Source: Methanomicrobia archaeon (lineage in GTDB: Archaea; Halobacteriota; Syntropharchaeia; Alkanophagales; Methanospirareceae). Taken from it: a stretch of DNA of 26,855 nt. Positions within the stretch are counted from its first letter, which is position 1, and each line of letters opens with the position of its first letter. Below the pieces are notes generated by a model that saw only the letters and a program-made list of their open reading frames with translations, was not told where the DNA came from and made no database searches. The stretch covers positions 1 through 26,855 of the forward strand of contig JAFGKP010000079.1 of assembly GCA_016928455.1 (NCBI GenBank), written 5' to 3'. Made by a program: the position numbers and the translations under genes. Shown here piece after piece: positions 1 to 8,039 of this stretch.

Positions 1-144
1 ACATCTTCGGTGCGAGCACCGAGTACCACTCCTTCGCTTTCCACTTATCTTTAATTCTTTTCTTCGCCAGTTCTGCTCACGCTCCTTGTGTCGTCGCTTT
101 TAGTAGAAGCTACAGAAATAAAAACCTTCCGTTAAACTTCAGTG
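1..144. other. Short non-coding edge with hairpin
   Basis: No gene is visible downstream of purQ. Bases 7-22 form an inverted repeat (TCGGTGC / GCACCGA) followed by T-rich sequence around 49-65, which could be a terminator, but no gene end is visible to pair with it. Confidence 0.25.
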
Positions 145-1011
145 CTACCCCCTGCTCCGGAGATACTTCAAGATCGAAGCAAAGATTTTCTGGCCGTCTC
201 CGTACGCCTGCGTGCCTCCTCCCGTAACCATGGCGGGAGTCCGCACCTGCGCGGCTCGAGGCCATTCAGCATCCATAAAGGCGTAAAACGCTCGTTCAGG
301 GTGCGGCATCAAGCCCAGAATCGTTCCTGCGGGGTTACAGATACCCGCGATATTCGCGAGCGAGCCGTTCGGATTCCAGGGATAGCCGGCGTAGTCTCCC
401 GCAGGATCCACATAGCGGAAGACGATCTGGTCGTGCTCTTCGAGCCGCTGCAGATAGTCCGCCCGCCGGTGCTCATCAATGAAGAATTTGCCCTCCGCGT
501 GCGCGCACGGTATCTTCAGGATACCGCCCCGTTCGATACCACGCGTGAAGACGCAGCTGCCACCGTTCTCATGCTTGATCAAGGTCGGCCGGCACTCGAA
601 CCGTCCGGAATCGTTGGTCGTCAGTGCTGCCTGCTGCACGGCCTCTTCTCCTCCTTCGGGCATGCCGAATCCGGGCAGCAGCCCCATCTCCACAAGCACC
701 TGGAAACCGTTACAGATGCCCAGAATTGGTTTCTCCGCTGCAATGAACTCCGTTATCTCCGCGCCTAACGCACCTTTTATCCGAGCCGCCAGGATCGCAC
801 CGGCACGGATGTAATCACCGGATGAAAAGCCGCCGGGGATCACCAGCGCACCATAATCCTGTAAGTGCCGCTGGTCCTGCAGCTGTACCGCGCCGATCAG
901 CTGCTTCAGATGCACGATCTCCGCGGCCGCACCGAGTCGGATAAAAGAGAGATACGTCTCATACTCACAGTTCGTGCCTTCTATGCGCAAGACGCAGATC
1001 TTTTGGGTCAT
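145..1011 (-). CDS. purQ: Phosphoribosylformylglycinamidine synthase subunit PurQ
   Basis: This is the glutaminase subunit of FGAM synthase, step 4 of purine biosynthesis; it supplies ammonia from glutamine to PurL. The 288-residue protein is a complete class I glutamine amidotransferase. It starts with the family-typical VLRIEGTNCEYET, has the nucleophile elbow GICNGFQ (Cys100) and the His-Glu pair in MPHPERAF (His237, Glu239). The ATG overlaps the stop of the upstream Nudix gene in an ATGA (1008-1011), so the two are translationally coupled. PurS and PurL, its usual partners, are not in the window. Confidence 0.95.
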   Translation of the reverse strand: MTQKICVLRIEGTNCEYETYLSFIRLGAAAEIVHLKQLIGAVQLQDQRHLQDYGALVIPGGFSSGDYIRAGAILAARIKGALGAEITEFIAAEKPILGICNGFQVLVEMGLLPGFGMPEGGEEAVQQAALTTNDSGRFECRPTLIKHENGGSCVFTRGIERGGILKIPCAHAEGKFFIDEHRRADYLQRLEEHDQIVFRYVDPAGDYAGYPWNPNGSLANIAGICNPAGTILGLMPHPERAFYAFMDAEWPRAAQVRTPAMVTGGGTQAYGDGQKIFASILKYLRSRG

Positions 1012-1568
1012 AGTGCCAGGAGCACTCCTATTATCGTCTTGCTATCCATGATCTCGCCCGCTCTGATCCGCTCCTGTAGCTCAGTCACCGTTATGAACTG
1101 TACCGGGAATTCAGGGGCGACCTCACGCACCTTCCGCAATCCGCTCGCACGGAAAACGTGAATAACCTCGGTCGTGTATCCAGGCGAGGGGTAATACGCA
1201 GTTACGTGCGACCAGTTCTCAGCCTGAAAGCCAGTCTCCTCCGTGAGCTCACGCTGGGCACAGGCCTCCGGCGATTCGCCCACCTCGAGCGTCCCCGCGG
1301 GTATCTCCCACGTCTTACGGCCGACGGCCGCGCGATACTGCTCTATCAACATGATCCGATCATCCAGCAGGGGAACGACAGCAGCGGCACCGGGGTGCAC
1401 GAGGATCTCGCGCGTCTTGCGCCGGCCGTCCGGTAACGAGACGGTCGTTACTTGCAGGTGCACGACCTTGCCCCGGTACAGCTCCTTGGTCTCGATTGCT
1501 ATCTCTTCGCTCATCCCATCAGTTAGCTCGAAGTCCCTGAATAACCACCGGCAGGGACTAAGTAGCAT
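1008..1568 (-). CDS. Nudix hydrolase, ADP-ribose pyrophosphatase type
   Basis: Probably hydrolyses ADP-ribose or a related nucleoside diphosphate derivative. A perfect Nudix box (G-x5-E-x7-RE-x2-EE-x-G-hydrophobic) spans residues 92-114, with Gly92, Glu98, Arg106-Glu107 and Glu110-Glu111. It is preceded by the NudF-like WEIPAG. The tract ELYRGKVVHLQV is also typical of NudF relatives, and in most of them the protein would start at internal Met19 (position 1514). I keep the longer start because a TATA-like CTTAAG element lies about 26 nt upstream of 1568. It is coupled to purQ by ATGA. The substrate is inferred from family resemblance only. Confidence 0.85.
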   Translation of the reverse strand: MLLSPCRWLFRDFELTDGMSEEIAIETKELYRGKVVHLQVTTVSLPDGRRKTREILVHPGAAAVVPLLDDRIMLIEQYRAAVGRKTWEIPAGTLEVGESPEACAQRELTEETGFQAENWSHVTAYYPSPGYTTEVIHVFRASGLRKVREVAPEFPVQFITVTELQERIRAGEIMDSKTIIGVLLAL

Positions 1569-1590
1569 GTTTCAATAACGGGTACGCGCT

Positions 1591-1600
1591 CTTAAGTATC
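1591..1600 (-). promoter_or_regulatory. Possible TATA-like element for Nudix-purQ
   Basis: On the minus strand this reads GATACTTAAG, centred about 26 nt before the ATG at 1568, as expected for a leaderless archaeal transcript. The match to the TATA consensus is weak. Confidence 0.3.
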
Positions 1601-1687
1601 CTTCTTTCATTATCCCTGCGCTGAAGAGCGGGCCGTTACCATCACGTATGAGCGTAGAGCTTCAGAGAACGTAGATAGCGCCCTCCG

Positions 1688-3592
1688 TCAACCCTGTTCC
1701 AGGACTTCTTTCACCTTCGTGGTCAGTAGCTTGTTGAGCGTACGGCCATCCACCTTGCCCCTGAGCTCTTGCATCACCACGCCCATCAGCGGCCCCACGG
1801 CGCGTTCTCCCTTCTCCTGGATGAACGCTCGTTTCGCAGCCACGATCTCCGCGATCACCGTTTCGACCTCCACGGTACTGGTGCTCAGTCCGAGCGCTTC
1901 GATCGCCTGCGCAACACTCGCGTCAGGCTCGCGCGCGAGATAATTCACGAGCTCGGGTACTGCCTCTTTCGCGAATGCATCCTCAGCGAGCGCTCTGAAG
2001 ATCGCCATAAAATGCTGATCCTCCAGCGAGGATACATCCACTCCCGCCTGCGCCTGCTCGGTAAGCATGTCCGTGAGCGTTCTGACCACGAGGGTCACGG
2101 GCACCTGCTCGTAGACGTCCATGATCTGCTCGAAGAGCGGAAACTGCATGCTGCGTGCGATCTTATCGGCGAGCTCATCGTTCAAGCGAAAGCGTGCCAT
2201 ATAACGCGCCTTGCGATGCTCAACGGTCTCGGGTAGATGCGTGGCGATGAAGTTCAGCCGCTCCGGCTCAAGCACTACCGGCGGCACGTCCGTCTCCGGA
2301 TACATCCGCGCAGCGCCCGGAAGCGGTCGCATATACGCGCTGGTGCCGTTCGGCAGTGCGCGTCTCGTCTCCAGCGGTATAGCGCGCAACGCGACCTCAG
2401 CCCGCTGCAGCACGGCCTGCAACGCCTGCTTCGCACGCACCGCCGGTGCCGCAACGAGCACCACACAGTCCGCCTCCGCAGCTTCAAACGCGAGCCGCAG
2501 TGCTGCTACTTCAGCGTCCGTAATGCCGTAGGCGGGCAGCTCATCGGTGTGCATCAGGCCCGCGCCATACTTCCGTGCGAAATCCGCCAATTCCGTGCCA
2601 AACCGCCGACCCGGTTGGAGCTCAGTGCCCAGCGCGCCAGCAAAACCGCGTAAACAGACACCAAAGACCTGTCCGCCCGCGTTCTTGATCACCCGCGAAG
2701 CGGTACCTTCAAATACGTATGATAAATCGAGAAGCTGATGCTCGACCCGTGCATCCCGCCGTTTCAGCGCCTCACGCAGCTCGAGCAGCTTCACCTGCCG
2801 CTGGATTTCATGCCGCACAATCTCGCCGATCAAACGCAATTCCTGCACGCCCTTGATCTCCACGCGCGCGCCGGCTGCGATGGAGATGTTGATATCCTGA
2901 CGGATCGTGCCCAGGCCGCGTTTCACCCTGCCGGTGGACCGGAGGATCATACCGAGCTGCTCGGCGACGTGCACCGCCTGCTCCGGCGTCCTGATGTCCG
3001 GTGCGGTGCCGATCTCGACGAGCGGAATGCCCAGGCGGTCGAGGGAATACCCCACGGCCGTGCCCTCAGTCTCGATCTTCTGCGCCGCATCCTCCTCCAG
3101 ACAGAGCGAATCGACCCGCACGGTCCCTTCAGCAGTATCAAGCCAGCCATCAGTCGCGATGAGCGCGGTGCGCTGGAAGCCACAGGTGTTCGAGCCGTCG
3201 ATCACGATCTTCCGCATCGTGTGGATCTCATCCACCGGCGTCATGTTCAGGAGCAGCGCGACCTCTAACGAGATGTCAACCGCCTCCTGATTCAATTCTC
3301 GCGGCGGCTCCTCGTCGTTCTCTACCAAACAGGTGCTATCATAGCTTTTGTACAGGAACAGCCGGCTGATGCTCGCCTCTTCGCGCGCCGCTTCGTCCAC
3401 CTCGCCCATCTCGCTCTTCGAGGCACGGAGGTACCGCAGAAAGGCGAGCGTCGCGTCCTTCTTATCCCGCAATCGCGTGGGACAGTTGCAGAAGAGTTTT
3501 GTCCGCGTATCGAGCTGTTGATGGATCTCCAGACCCGCTTTGAGTCCCACGGTTGCGTACTCGCGCTCCTCGTCCATGGCCCTGTCCTGCAT
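1688..3592 (-). CDS. gatE: Glutamyl-tRNA(Gln) amidotransferase subunit E
   Basis: GatE is the tRNA-binding kinase/amidotransferase subunit of the archaea-specific GatDE complex, which converts Glu-tRNA(Gln) to Gln-tRNA(Gln) in the cytoplasm. The N-terminus carries the signature GLKAGLEIHQQLDTRTKLFC. A GatB-like catalytic core follows, then an AspRS-like GAD insertion in the middle and a YqeY-like tail ending in LNKLLTTKVKEVLEQG. Length (634 aa) fits the family. Possible starts are ATGs at 3601, 3592 and 3577. I chose 3592 because a TATA box (3616-3621) lies 26 nt upstream; family alignment would also accept 3577. GatD is not in the window. Confidence 0.95.
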   Translation of the reverse strand: MQDRAMDEEREYATVGLKAGLEIHQQLDTRTKLFCNCPTRLRDKKDATLAFLRYLRASKSEMGEVDEAAREEASISRLFLYKSYDSTCLVENDEEPPRELNQEAVDISLEVALLLNMTPVDEIHTMRKIVIDGSNTCGFQRTALIATDGWLDTAEGTVRVDSLCLEEDAAQKIETEGTAVGYSLDRLGIPLVEIGTAPDIRTPEQAVHVAEQLGMILRSTGRVKRGLGTIRQDINISIAAGARVEIKGVQELRLIGEIVRHEIQRQVKLLELREALKRRDARVEHQLLDLSYVFEGTASRVIKNAGGQVFGVCLRGFAGALGTELQPGRRFGTELADFARKYGAGLMHTDELPAYGITDAEVAALRLAFEAAEADCVVLVAAPAVRAKQALQAVLQRAEVALRAIPLETRRALPNGTSAYMRPLPGAARMYPETDVPPVVLEPERLNFIATHLPETVEHRKARYMARFRLNDELADKIARSMQFPLFEQIMDVYEQVPVTLVVRTLTDMLTEQAQAGVDVSSLEDQHFMAIFRALAEDAFAKEAVPELVNYLAREPDASVAQAIEALGLSTSTVEVETVIAEIVAAKRAFIQEKGERAVGPLMGVVMQELRGKVDGRTLNKLLTTKVKEVLEQG

Positions 3593-3615
3593 GGTGTACA
3601 TAAAGAGTAACGCCC

Positions 3616-3621
3616 TTTATA
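3616..3621 (-). promoter_or_regulatory. TATA box for gatE
   Basis: The minus strand reads CTATAAAG. Its centre is about 26 nt upstream of the ATG at 3592, suggesting a leaderless or nearly leaderless message. Confidence 0.4.
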
Positions 3622-3649
3622 GTTTTACTGGTGTCGCAAGCTTCCTGGC

Positions 3650-3655
3650 TTTAAA
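3650..3655 (+). promoter_or_regulatory. Possible TATA box for nmd3-like gene
   Basis: TTTAAA lies about 23-26 nt upstream of the ATG at 3676, within the 74-83 nt divergent gap shared with gatE. An AGGA at 3669-3672 may act as a weak SD. Confidence 0.35.
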
Positions 3656-3675
3656 CGCACCTGCATGAAGGATCA

Positions 3676-4563
3676 ATGACCGAGCACGATAAGAGATCGA
3701 GATGGCGGTCATTCTGCCCACAATGCGGTAGAGAGACCGAGACCTTCTACGATAACCTCTGTGAGTCCTGCTTCCGCGCGGGGCTCTCGCTGCTGGACCC
3801 AGACCGCATCGCGGAAGATGTGCATGCGAGCGTGAGCGTGTGCCAGCATTGTGGCAGTTTCTTCAAGGGCAATGAGCGCACCGAGCTCGAAGTCGTGGTC
3901 GAGGATGCGGTACGACGAGCGATCAGCAAGACGTACGGTCCTGAGTGCCCGGTCGGGCTCATGGAATTGCGTATAGAGCGTGACGAAGGCGCGCGGAGCG
4001 CACACGTGTTCCTGCGGGTAAAAGCTGAGATAAAGGGCGTGCCCGTAGTGGAGAGCGCCGAATTCAGTCTGCTGGTGCGGCGCGCGATCTGTGTGCAGTG
4101 CAGCAGGATCGCCGGCGGCTATTATGCCGCGATTGTGCAGATCCGCGCAGATTGGCGGACACCGAACGAGGATGAACTGGAAGCAGCAGCAGCGCTCGCC
4201 TATGGTGCGTTAGGGAAGGAGGAGTTCGTCTCGAAGCAGCAGCTCCTGAAGGAGGGACTGGACCTGTACGTGAGCAGCGCAGAAGTCGGTCGCAGGATGG
4301 CGAAGGCGATTGTGAAGCACATGGGCGGCACGTACGCTGAGAGCCAGAAACTGTACGGCCGCAGAGGTGGCCGGGAGCTCTACCGGGTGACCTTCCTCGT
4401 GCGGCTGCCCGGGTACACCGAGGGCGACGTCCTTGAGCTTGCGGGCAAGCGCATAGCGGTGGAAAGGATCGTGCCGGACGAGGGGCTCGAAGGCATTGAC
4501 GTGGAAACTGGCGAGCGGTATTTCGTGCCGCTACGCGATCAGAAGCGGGCGAAACGCGTGTGA
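3676..4563 (+). CDS. Nmd3-like zinc-binding ribosome-associated protein
   Basis: Archaeal homologue of eukaryotic Nmd3, the adaptor for 60S subunit export. In archaea it is thought to bind the large ribosomal subunit, but its role is not established. The N-terminal zinc region has four CxxC pairs: Cys14/17, Cys29/32, Cys56/59 and Cys139/142. The middle and C-terminal parts (about residues 190-290) fit the Nmd3 core, including GGTYAESQKLYGRRGG. At 295 aa it lacks the eukaryotic C-terminal export-signal extension, as expected for archaea. It is divergent from gatE, another translation gene. Confidence 0.85.
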   Translation: MTEHDKRSRWRSFCPQCGRETETFYDNLCESCFRAGLSLLDPDRIAEDVHASVSVCQHCGSFFKGNERTELEVVVEDAVRRAISKTYGPECPVGLMELRIERDEGARSAHVFLRVKAEIKGVPVVESAEFSLLVRRAICVQCSRIAGGYYAAIVQIRADWRTPNEDELEAAAALAYGALGKEEFVSKQQLLKEGLDLYVSSAEVGRRMAKAIVKHMGGTYAESQKLYGRRGGRELYRVTFLVRLPGYTEGDVLELAGKRIAVERIVPDEGLEGIDVETGERYFVPLRDQKRAKRV

Positions 4564-4615
4564 GTGGGTCTTCGTTCGCTGCTGCAGCGTTGACGGAAAA
4601 AATGTTATCGCAAGC

Positions 4616-4623
4616 TTTATATA
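4616..4623 (+). promoter_or_regulatory. TATA box for beta-helix protein gene
   Basis: TTTATATA is a near-ideal archaeal TATA box. The expected transcript start is near 4646, giving a leader of about 50 nt that contains the SD at 4675-4683. Confidence 0.6.
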
Positions 4624-4674
4624 CTGACACCTACCCATCAAAATATAGCAAAATAGCTTGGTTCGGAAGAACTT

Positions 4675-4683
4675 AGGAGGTGA
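4675..4683 (+). promoter_or_regulatory. Strong Shine-Dalgarno site deciding the start
   Basis: AGGAGGTGA is a nine-base match to the 16S rRNA 3' end. It overlaps a GTG at 4680 and sits 11 nt before the ATG at 4695, so the ATG is the likely start and the GTG is part of the SD. Confidence 0.7.
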
Positions 4684-4694
4684 AAAGAAGAGAG

Positions 4695-5774
4695 ATGAAG
4701 ACGAATATTCTGATAATTACCCTTATTTCCGCGATATTCCTGCTCGGGGCAGTACCGGGATGTTTAGCGACGGATCGGGATGTCCCATCCGTTACCTATC
4801 CGACCATTCAGGATGCAGTTGACGCCTCGAGCGGGTCCGATACTATCTACGTGGCAGCTGGCACCTATACTGAGAACATCAACATCCAAGCCGGCAAGAA
4901 TGGCTTGCAATTAATCGGTGCGGGTAAGGACGTTACCACAATAGAGGGCGTTTCGGGTCAAATGATAAAAGTTCGCTCGGCTGTGACAATTCAGGGATTC
5001 ACTATCAAACCTGCACCAACTAGCGCTACGGCGGGTATTAGGTTATATAGCACCGCAGATGGCACCGAAGCGAATCCTGGCATTATCAGAGATAACAAAA
5101 TAGAAGGCTTTCCTGGGTGGGGAATAGGTTTCACCAGTGGTTCCAACGTTGAGTGGTGGGAAATACTAGACAACGAATTCTGCGATTGTCATCAAGGTGT
5201 CTATTTCGAAGACGCCAGTCATATTACAGTGAGCCAGAATACATTTAATCATGTCGACTATGGTTGCATAGGCATACTGGGTTGTGACATCTTGATAGCA
5301 TGGAACACCTTCTCGGGCAGCGACATGACTGAAGCTATCGCTTTTTGCTCTTATGCGCCGACAAATCTCATGATTACGCACAATACTATTACCGGATACG
5401 ACTATGGTATACATGTGATTGAATGTCCTGATAAGTGTACTTCATGCTGCGGCGTAGACCCCAGTGTGAAGGCGTATTGCAACAACATAGCGGGCAATAA
5501 CGAATACGGTATACTAAATGATAACACTGAAGCGAATCTTGACGCCATCAACAACTGGTGGGGTCATTCAAGTGGGCCTTCCCATTCCCCGGGATCGGGT
5601 GACACGGTAAGTGACAATGTAGACTTCGACCCATGGTTGCCAACCCCATTCCAGCAATGCCCGGAGTGCGGTGGTGTAGCCCCCGTTCCAGCATTCGGTA
5701 CACTTGGTGTATTCTCGCTGATTGGACTACTAAGCGCAATTCTCGTACTGGCAATTGTGAGGAAGAGGGATTAA
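4695..5774 (+). CDS. Secreted parallel beta-helix protein with C-terminal anchor signal
   Basis: The N-terminus is a signal peptide (MKTN then a hydrophobic run, ending near GAVPGCLA). The region around residues 40-300 is a right-handed parallel beta-helix of the NosD / pectate-lyase type, with repeated N-x-F/I units such as ISGNTF-like VSQNTFNH, IAWNTFSG and ITHNTITG. It ends with the typical NNWWG..SGPS and DNVDFDPWLP. The tail has VPAFG, a single transmembrane segment and a basic RKR, an architecture resembling archaeosortase-processed CTERM proteins (PEF-CTERM-like). It is probably a surface carbohydrate-binding or structural protein; no catalytic residues can be assigned. Base composition is more AT-rich than the neighbouring housekeeping genes. 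Confidence 0.8.
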   Translation: MKTNILIITLISAIFLLGAVPGCLATDRDVPSVTYPTIQDAVDASSGSDTIYVAAGTYTENINIQAGKNGLQLIGAGKDVTTIEGVSGQMIKVRSAVTIQGFTIKPAPTSATAGIRLYSTADGTEANPGIIRDNKIEGFPGWGIGFTSGSNVEWWEILDNEFCDCHQGVYFEDASHITVSQNTFNHVDYGCIGILGCDILIAWNTFSGSDMTEAIAFCSYAPTNLMITHNTITGYDYGIHVIECPDKCTSCCGVDPSVKAYCNNIAGNNEYGILNDNTEANLDAINNWWGHSSGPSHSPGSGDTVSDNVDFDPWLPTPFQQCPECGGVAPVPAFGTLGVFSLIGLLSAILVLAIVRKRD

Positions 5775-5818
5775 TTTTTTAGCTCCCTCTCTCTTTTTTT
5801 TATTTCCGCTTTTTTTTG
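5774..5818 (+). terminator. T-rich terminator
   Basis: Three successive T runs (T6, T8, T8) follow the stop codon directly. This is the usual form of intrinsic termination in archaea. The remaining gap to 5957 shows nothing else recognisable. Confidence 0.6.
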
Positions 5819-5957
5819 CTCCGTTTTGGTAGTAGTGCATATCGATTCCCGTTTTCACAGTCAGATTTTTACGTGTCCTGGCTACCCGGCAAGTCCTTTA
5901 CGTCCGCATGTGGCGACAAGTGAATTAGCACTGAAGTGGCAGAAATCCAATGCCTCG

Positions 5958-6896
5958 TTAACCCGGTTCCGGTACCCTCGCGGCGAGTTTGTTAATCTCT
6001 GACAGGATATCTGTGGCTTGCAGGTTAATGAGCATCTCCGTAAGGTTATTTCGCTTGAGCATGCGGTTGGTCACGGGAATCGAGAACCCGTCAATGGTTT
6101 CAGGGTCGCTGACGTGAACGGATCCAAGCGGCACCCGGCATAATTTCCCGGGTGGTGTTTGTGAGGGATCGATGTTCAGCCGGTGCATCTTTTTCTCGTG
6201 ACCTCCCGCGACCTCAAAGTCCACGCGGTCATTAATCTGCTTCGCCCAGCGGCCGGTAAACGAACCCTCCGGGTCGCTCTTACGGTATTTGAATTGCTCG
6301 TCGTAGAAGCTGTGCGGCTGTGCGTCTTTGAGCAACAGTATGACATGGAACGAGTTTCCCGTCCAGTAAGTGAACGGTCGTTTGCCGCCGGTCAAATCCA
6401 TAAGTTCGTCCTCGCTCCGAATGAGCTCCAGTAACAGGGTAGTGGCCGCATGAGCTTGTGCTGCGGTGATACCCGGTCCGCGGTCAAGGTCGAGGAATAC
6501 CCGGTCTATACTGCCTGACAGGTCTTCCGTGTTCGTAGCGTAAAAGAAGTTGATGAGCTTGCGGGGAACGAAATAACGCCACACCTTACGCTGAACCGGT
6601 GTTAAATCCTCTTCGGCCCGGGACAGCTTTTCCTCGTCCGCCCGTATCTTGAGGAACTCGGGGGTCACCGCTTCCACCAGCTCGTTAGCAGAAAGTGGCT
6701 CGTCCTTGGAGCCGCGCTTTATGATGTATGGGCGCCCCCCTCCCTTCTTGGGAAGCCATATCCTGCTCGCAAGTTCTCGTCCTTCAAGGTAAGGACCTAT
6801 TTTAGCCGCCACTATGGCGTAGAGCAGGAGGACGTCGATCTGACCGTATGGCTTCAGTATATCTCCCCGCTGTCGTGCAAAACGGACAAGGGACAT
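5958..6896 (-). CDS. LigD-like primase-polymerase (AEP superfamily)
   Basis: Predicted DNA/RNA-templated nucleotidyltransferase of the archaeo-eukaryotic primase superfamily, related to the LigD polymerase domain used in end joining. Catalytic motif I is FLDLDRGPG (Asp136, Asp138). Motif II is TGNSFHV (179-185, the Ser-x-His element). Motif III is probably in LNIDPSQTPPGKLCRVPLGS (240-259). The N-terminal 130 residues are helical and highly charged. It is a stand-alone protein without ligase or phosphoesterase domains. Its ATG overlaps the stop of the phosphoesterase gene (TAATG), so the pair is co-translated. Separate Pol and PE proteins are known from the Methanocella end-joining system. 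Ku and ligase are not in the window. Substrate preference is inferred. Confidence 0.8.
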   Translation of the reverse strand: MSLVRFARQRGDILKPYGQIDVLLLYAIVAAKIGPYLEGRELASRIWLPKKGGGRPYIIKRGSKDEPLSANELVEAVTPEFLKIRADEEKLSRAEEDLTPVQRKVWRYFVPRKLINFFYATNTEDLSGSIDRVFLDLDRGPGITAAQAHAATTLLLELIRSEDELMDLTGGKRPFTYWTGNSFHVILLLKDAQPHSFYDEQFKYRKSDPEGSFTGRWAKQINDRVDFEVAGGHEKKMHRLNIDPSQTPPGKLCRVPLGSVHVSDPETIDGFSIPVTNRMLKRNNLTEMLINLQATDILSEINKLAARVPEPG

Positions 6897-7468
6897 TATT
6901 CGTCCTCCTTTTCCTCCTTCTTTATCTCCGCCAGCGTCCTCCCGGATAACACGGACCTGGGTTCGGTGCTGGTCGGGTTTCTGCGAGTGTCGACGGCATC
7001 ATCCCGGGTTTTGACCAATATCCACCAGTGCTTTTCCTTGTTCGTCTCCGTGAGGGCGTAGCCACCCGTCAGTTTCTCGCCCTGCAGGTTAATCTTGATG
7101 TGGCCTTTCTTGAGCCCTTCAGCAACACGCTCGTCTTCGTTAAGGTTCTCGTACGCTCCCCTGACCCAGATCATGACGGTGCCAGCCCCGTACTCGCCTT
7201 CCGGGATAACCCCCTCGAAGTCAGCATAGCTCAGGGGGTGGTCCTCCGTCCTTATCGCAAGCCGTTTCTCACTCGGATCGGTTGAAGGGCCCTTGGGAAC
7301 CGCCCAGGACACCAGTACGCCGTCCACGCTGATTCTGAAGTCGTAATGCAGGTTGCGGGCGTCGTGTTTCTGAATGACGAATAGATTCGCTCTTCCGCCA
7401 TCTTGCTCTCCCGATGGCTCCTTCGTTTTCCTGAAATCACGTTTCTCTTTGTAGTCCTTGAGGCCCAT
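6896..7468 (-). CDS. LigD-type 3'-phosphoesterase
   Basis: Stand-alone homologue of the LigD phosphoesterase domain, which removes 3'-phosphates or 3'-terminal ribonucleotides to give ligatable 3'-OH ends. Signature elements are all present: FVIQKHDARNLHYDFR (His35, Asp36, His41, Asp43 as metal/catalytic candidates), WAVPKGPS, TEDHPLSYADFEGVIPEGEY (His77) and a final HWWILVK. Length (190 aa) is right for a free PE protein. SD GGGAG lies about 9 nt upstream of the ATG. It is the first clear gene of a two-gene unit with the primase-polymerase and is divergent from a winged-helix regulator. Confidence 0.92.
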   Translation of the reverse strand: MGLKDYKEKRDFRKTKEPSGEQDGGRANLFVIQKHDARNLHYDFRISVDGVLVSWAVPKGPSTDPSEKRLAIRTEDHPLSYADFEGVIPEGEYGAGTVMIWVRGAYENLNEDERVAEGLKKGHIKINLQGEKLTGGYALTETNKEKHWWILVKTRDDAVDTRRNPTSTEPRSVLSGRTLAEIKKEEKEDE

Positions 7469-7471
7469 GGT

Positions 7472-7609
7472 TTAACGCTCCCGGAGTTTGTCCGCCTTTT
7501 TACCGTCCGTAAACGCGTTCGCGTCGTCGTTGAAGCACTTCAGGTTCTTATACAATGTGCCCACGCCTTTAACTGACTTTCCACGTAGGTGGTGCCGATG
7601 CGGATTTAG
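7472..7609 (-). other. Short open frame just upstream of the phosphoesterase gene
   Basis: A 45-codon open stretch ends only 3 nt before the phosphoesterase ATG. The only plausible start is GTG at 7564, which would give 31 residues beginning GTLYKNLKCFNDD and ending KKADKLRER. It has a protein-like, charged composition and operon-like spacing, but no good SD. It may be a tiny leader gene, the 3' remnant of a lost gene, or chance. I do not recognise it. Confidence 0.2.
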
Positions 7610-7625
7610 TTACGCACTAGATAAC

Positions 7626-7645
7626 ATTTTATATATTTATATAGC
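7626..7645 (-). promoter_or_regulatory. TATA-rich promoter of the phosphoesterase/polymerase pair
   Basis: The minus strand reads CTATATAAATATATAAAA, two overlapping TATA boxes. The predicted start near 7600-7612 leaves a leader of about 135 nt that contains the short frame at 7472-7609. Confidence 0.5.
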
Positions 7646-7659
7646 ATTTAGTTTGGATA

Positions 7660-7667
7660 TTTATATA
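7660..7667 (+). promoter_or_regulatory. TATA box giving a leaderless message for the regulator gene
   Basis: TTTATATA is centred 26 nt upstream of the ATG at 7690, and no SD is present, so the transcript probably starts at the ATG. Confidence 0.55.
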
Positions 7668-7689
7668 CTCGCTTTGCTAAAAAGTAGTC

Positions 7690-7986
7690 ATGATGAAAAT
7701 GGACGACACATTAGTGAAAGAAGCGCATGTGCTCTTACATCCCATACGGTACAGGATTGTAGAGCTACTCTCTGAGAACCCGTTGCACATTAACGCGATA
7801 AGTAAAGAGATGGGCTCGGAACGACGGCTTATCTCCTACCATCTCGATACGCTCGAGGAGCACGGATTCCTGACGAGCAAGTACGAGATATCGGAACAGC
7901 CGAAGTCGAAGGGAAAAGCGATTCGAATCTACAAGACGACCGGGAAAGTCAAGACGGTTATCGACGAGATTAAGAAGTCGCTCTAA
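7690..7986 (+). CDS. ArsR-like winged-helix transcription regulator
   Basis: A 98-residue single-domain winged helix-turn-helix protein. The core runs from LLHPIRYRIVELL through INAISKEMGSERRLISYHLDTLEEHGF, where the second helix pair is the DNA-reading unit. A wing with KYEISEQPKSKGKA and a C-terminal helix for dimerisation follow. It has no metal-binding cysteines, so it is not a classical metal sensor. It is leaderless and shares an AT-rich divergent promoter with the phosphoesterase/polymerase pair, making it the obvious candidate regulator of that pair as well as of itself. The signal it senses is unknown. Confidence 0.85.
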   Translation: MMKMDDTLVKEAHVLLHPIRYRIVELLSENPLHINAISKEMGSERRLISYHLDTLEEHGFLTSKYEISEQPKSKGKAIRIYKTTGKVKTVIDEIKKSL

Positions 7987-7987
7987 A

Positions 7988-8039
7988 TCTGGTCGCTCCG
8001 ACCAGAGCATCGGTTCATTACCAATTCACGTTTTTTTTT
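7988..8039 (+). terminator. Hairpin plus T-tract after the regulator gene
   Basis: An 8-bp stem TCTGGTCG / CGACCAGA with a 3-nt loop (7988-8006) starts two bases after the stop codon. A T9 run follows at 8031-8039, with more T-rich sequence after it. Confidence 0.55.

Noticed and set aside
4064..4630. 188-codon minus-strand frame opposite the nmd3-like gene
   Set aside because: Arg/Pro/Ser-rich antisense frame with no family features, typical of a shadow frame.
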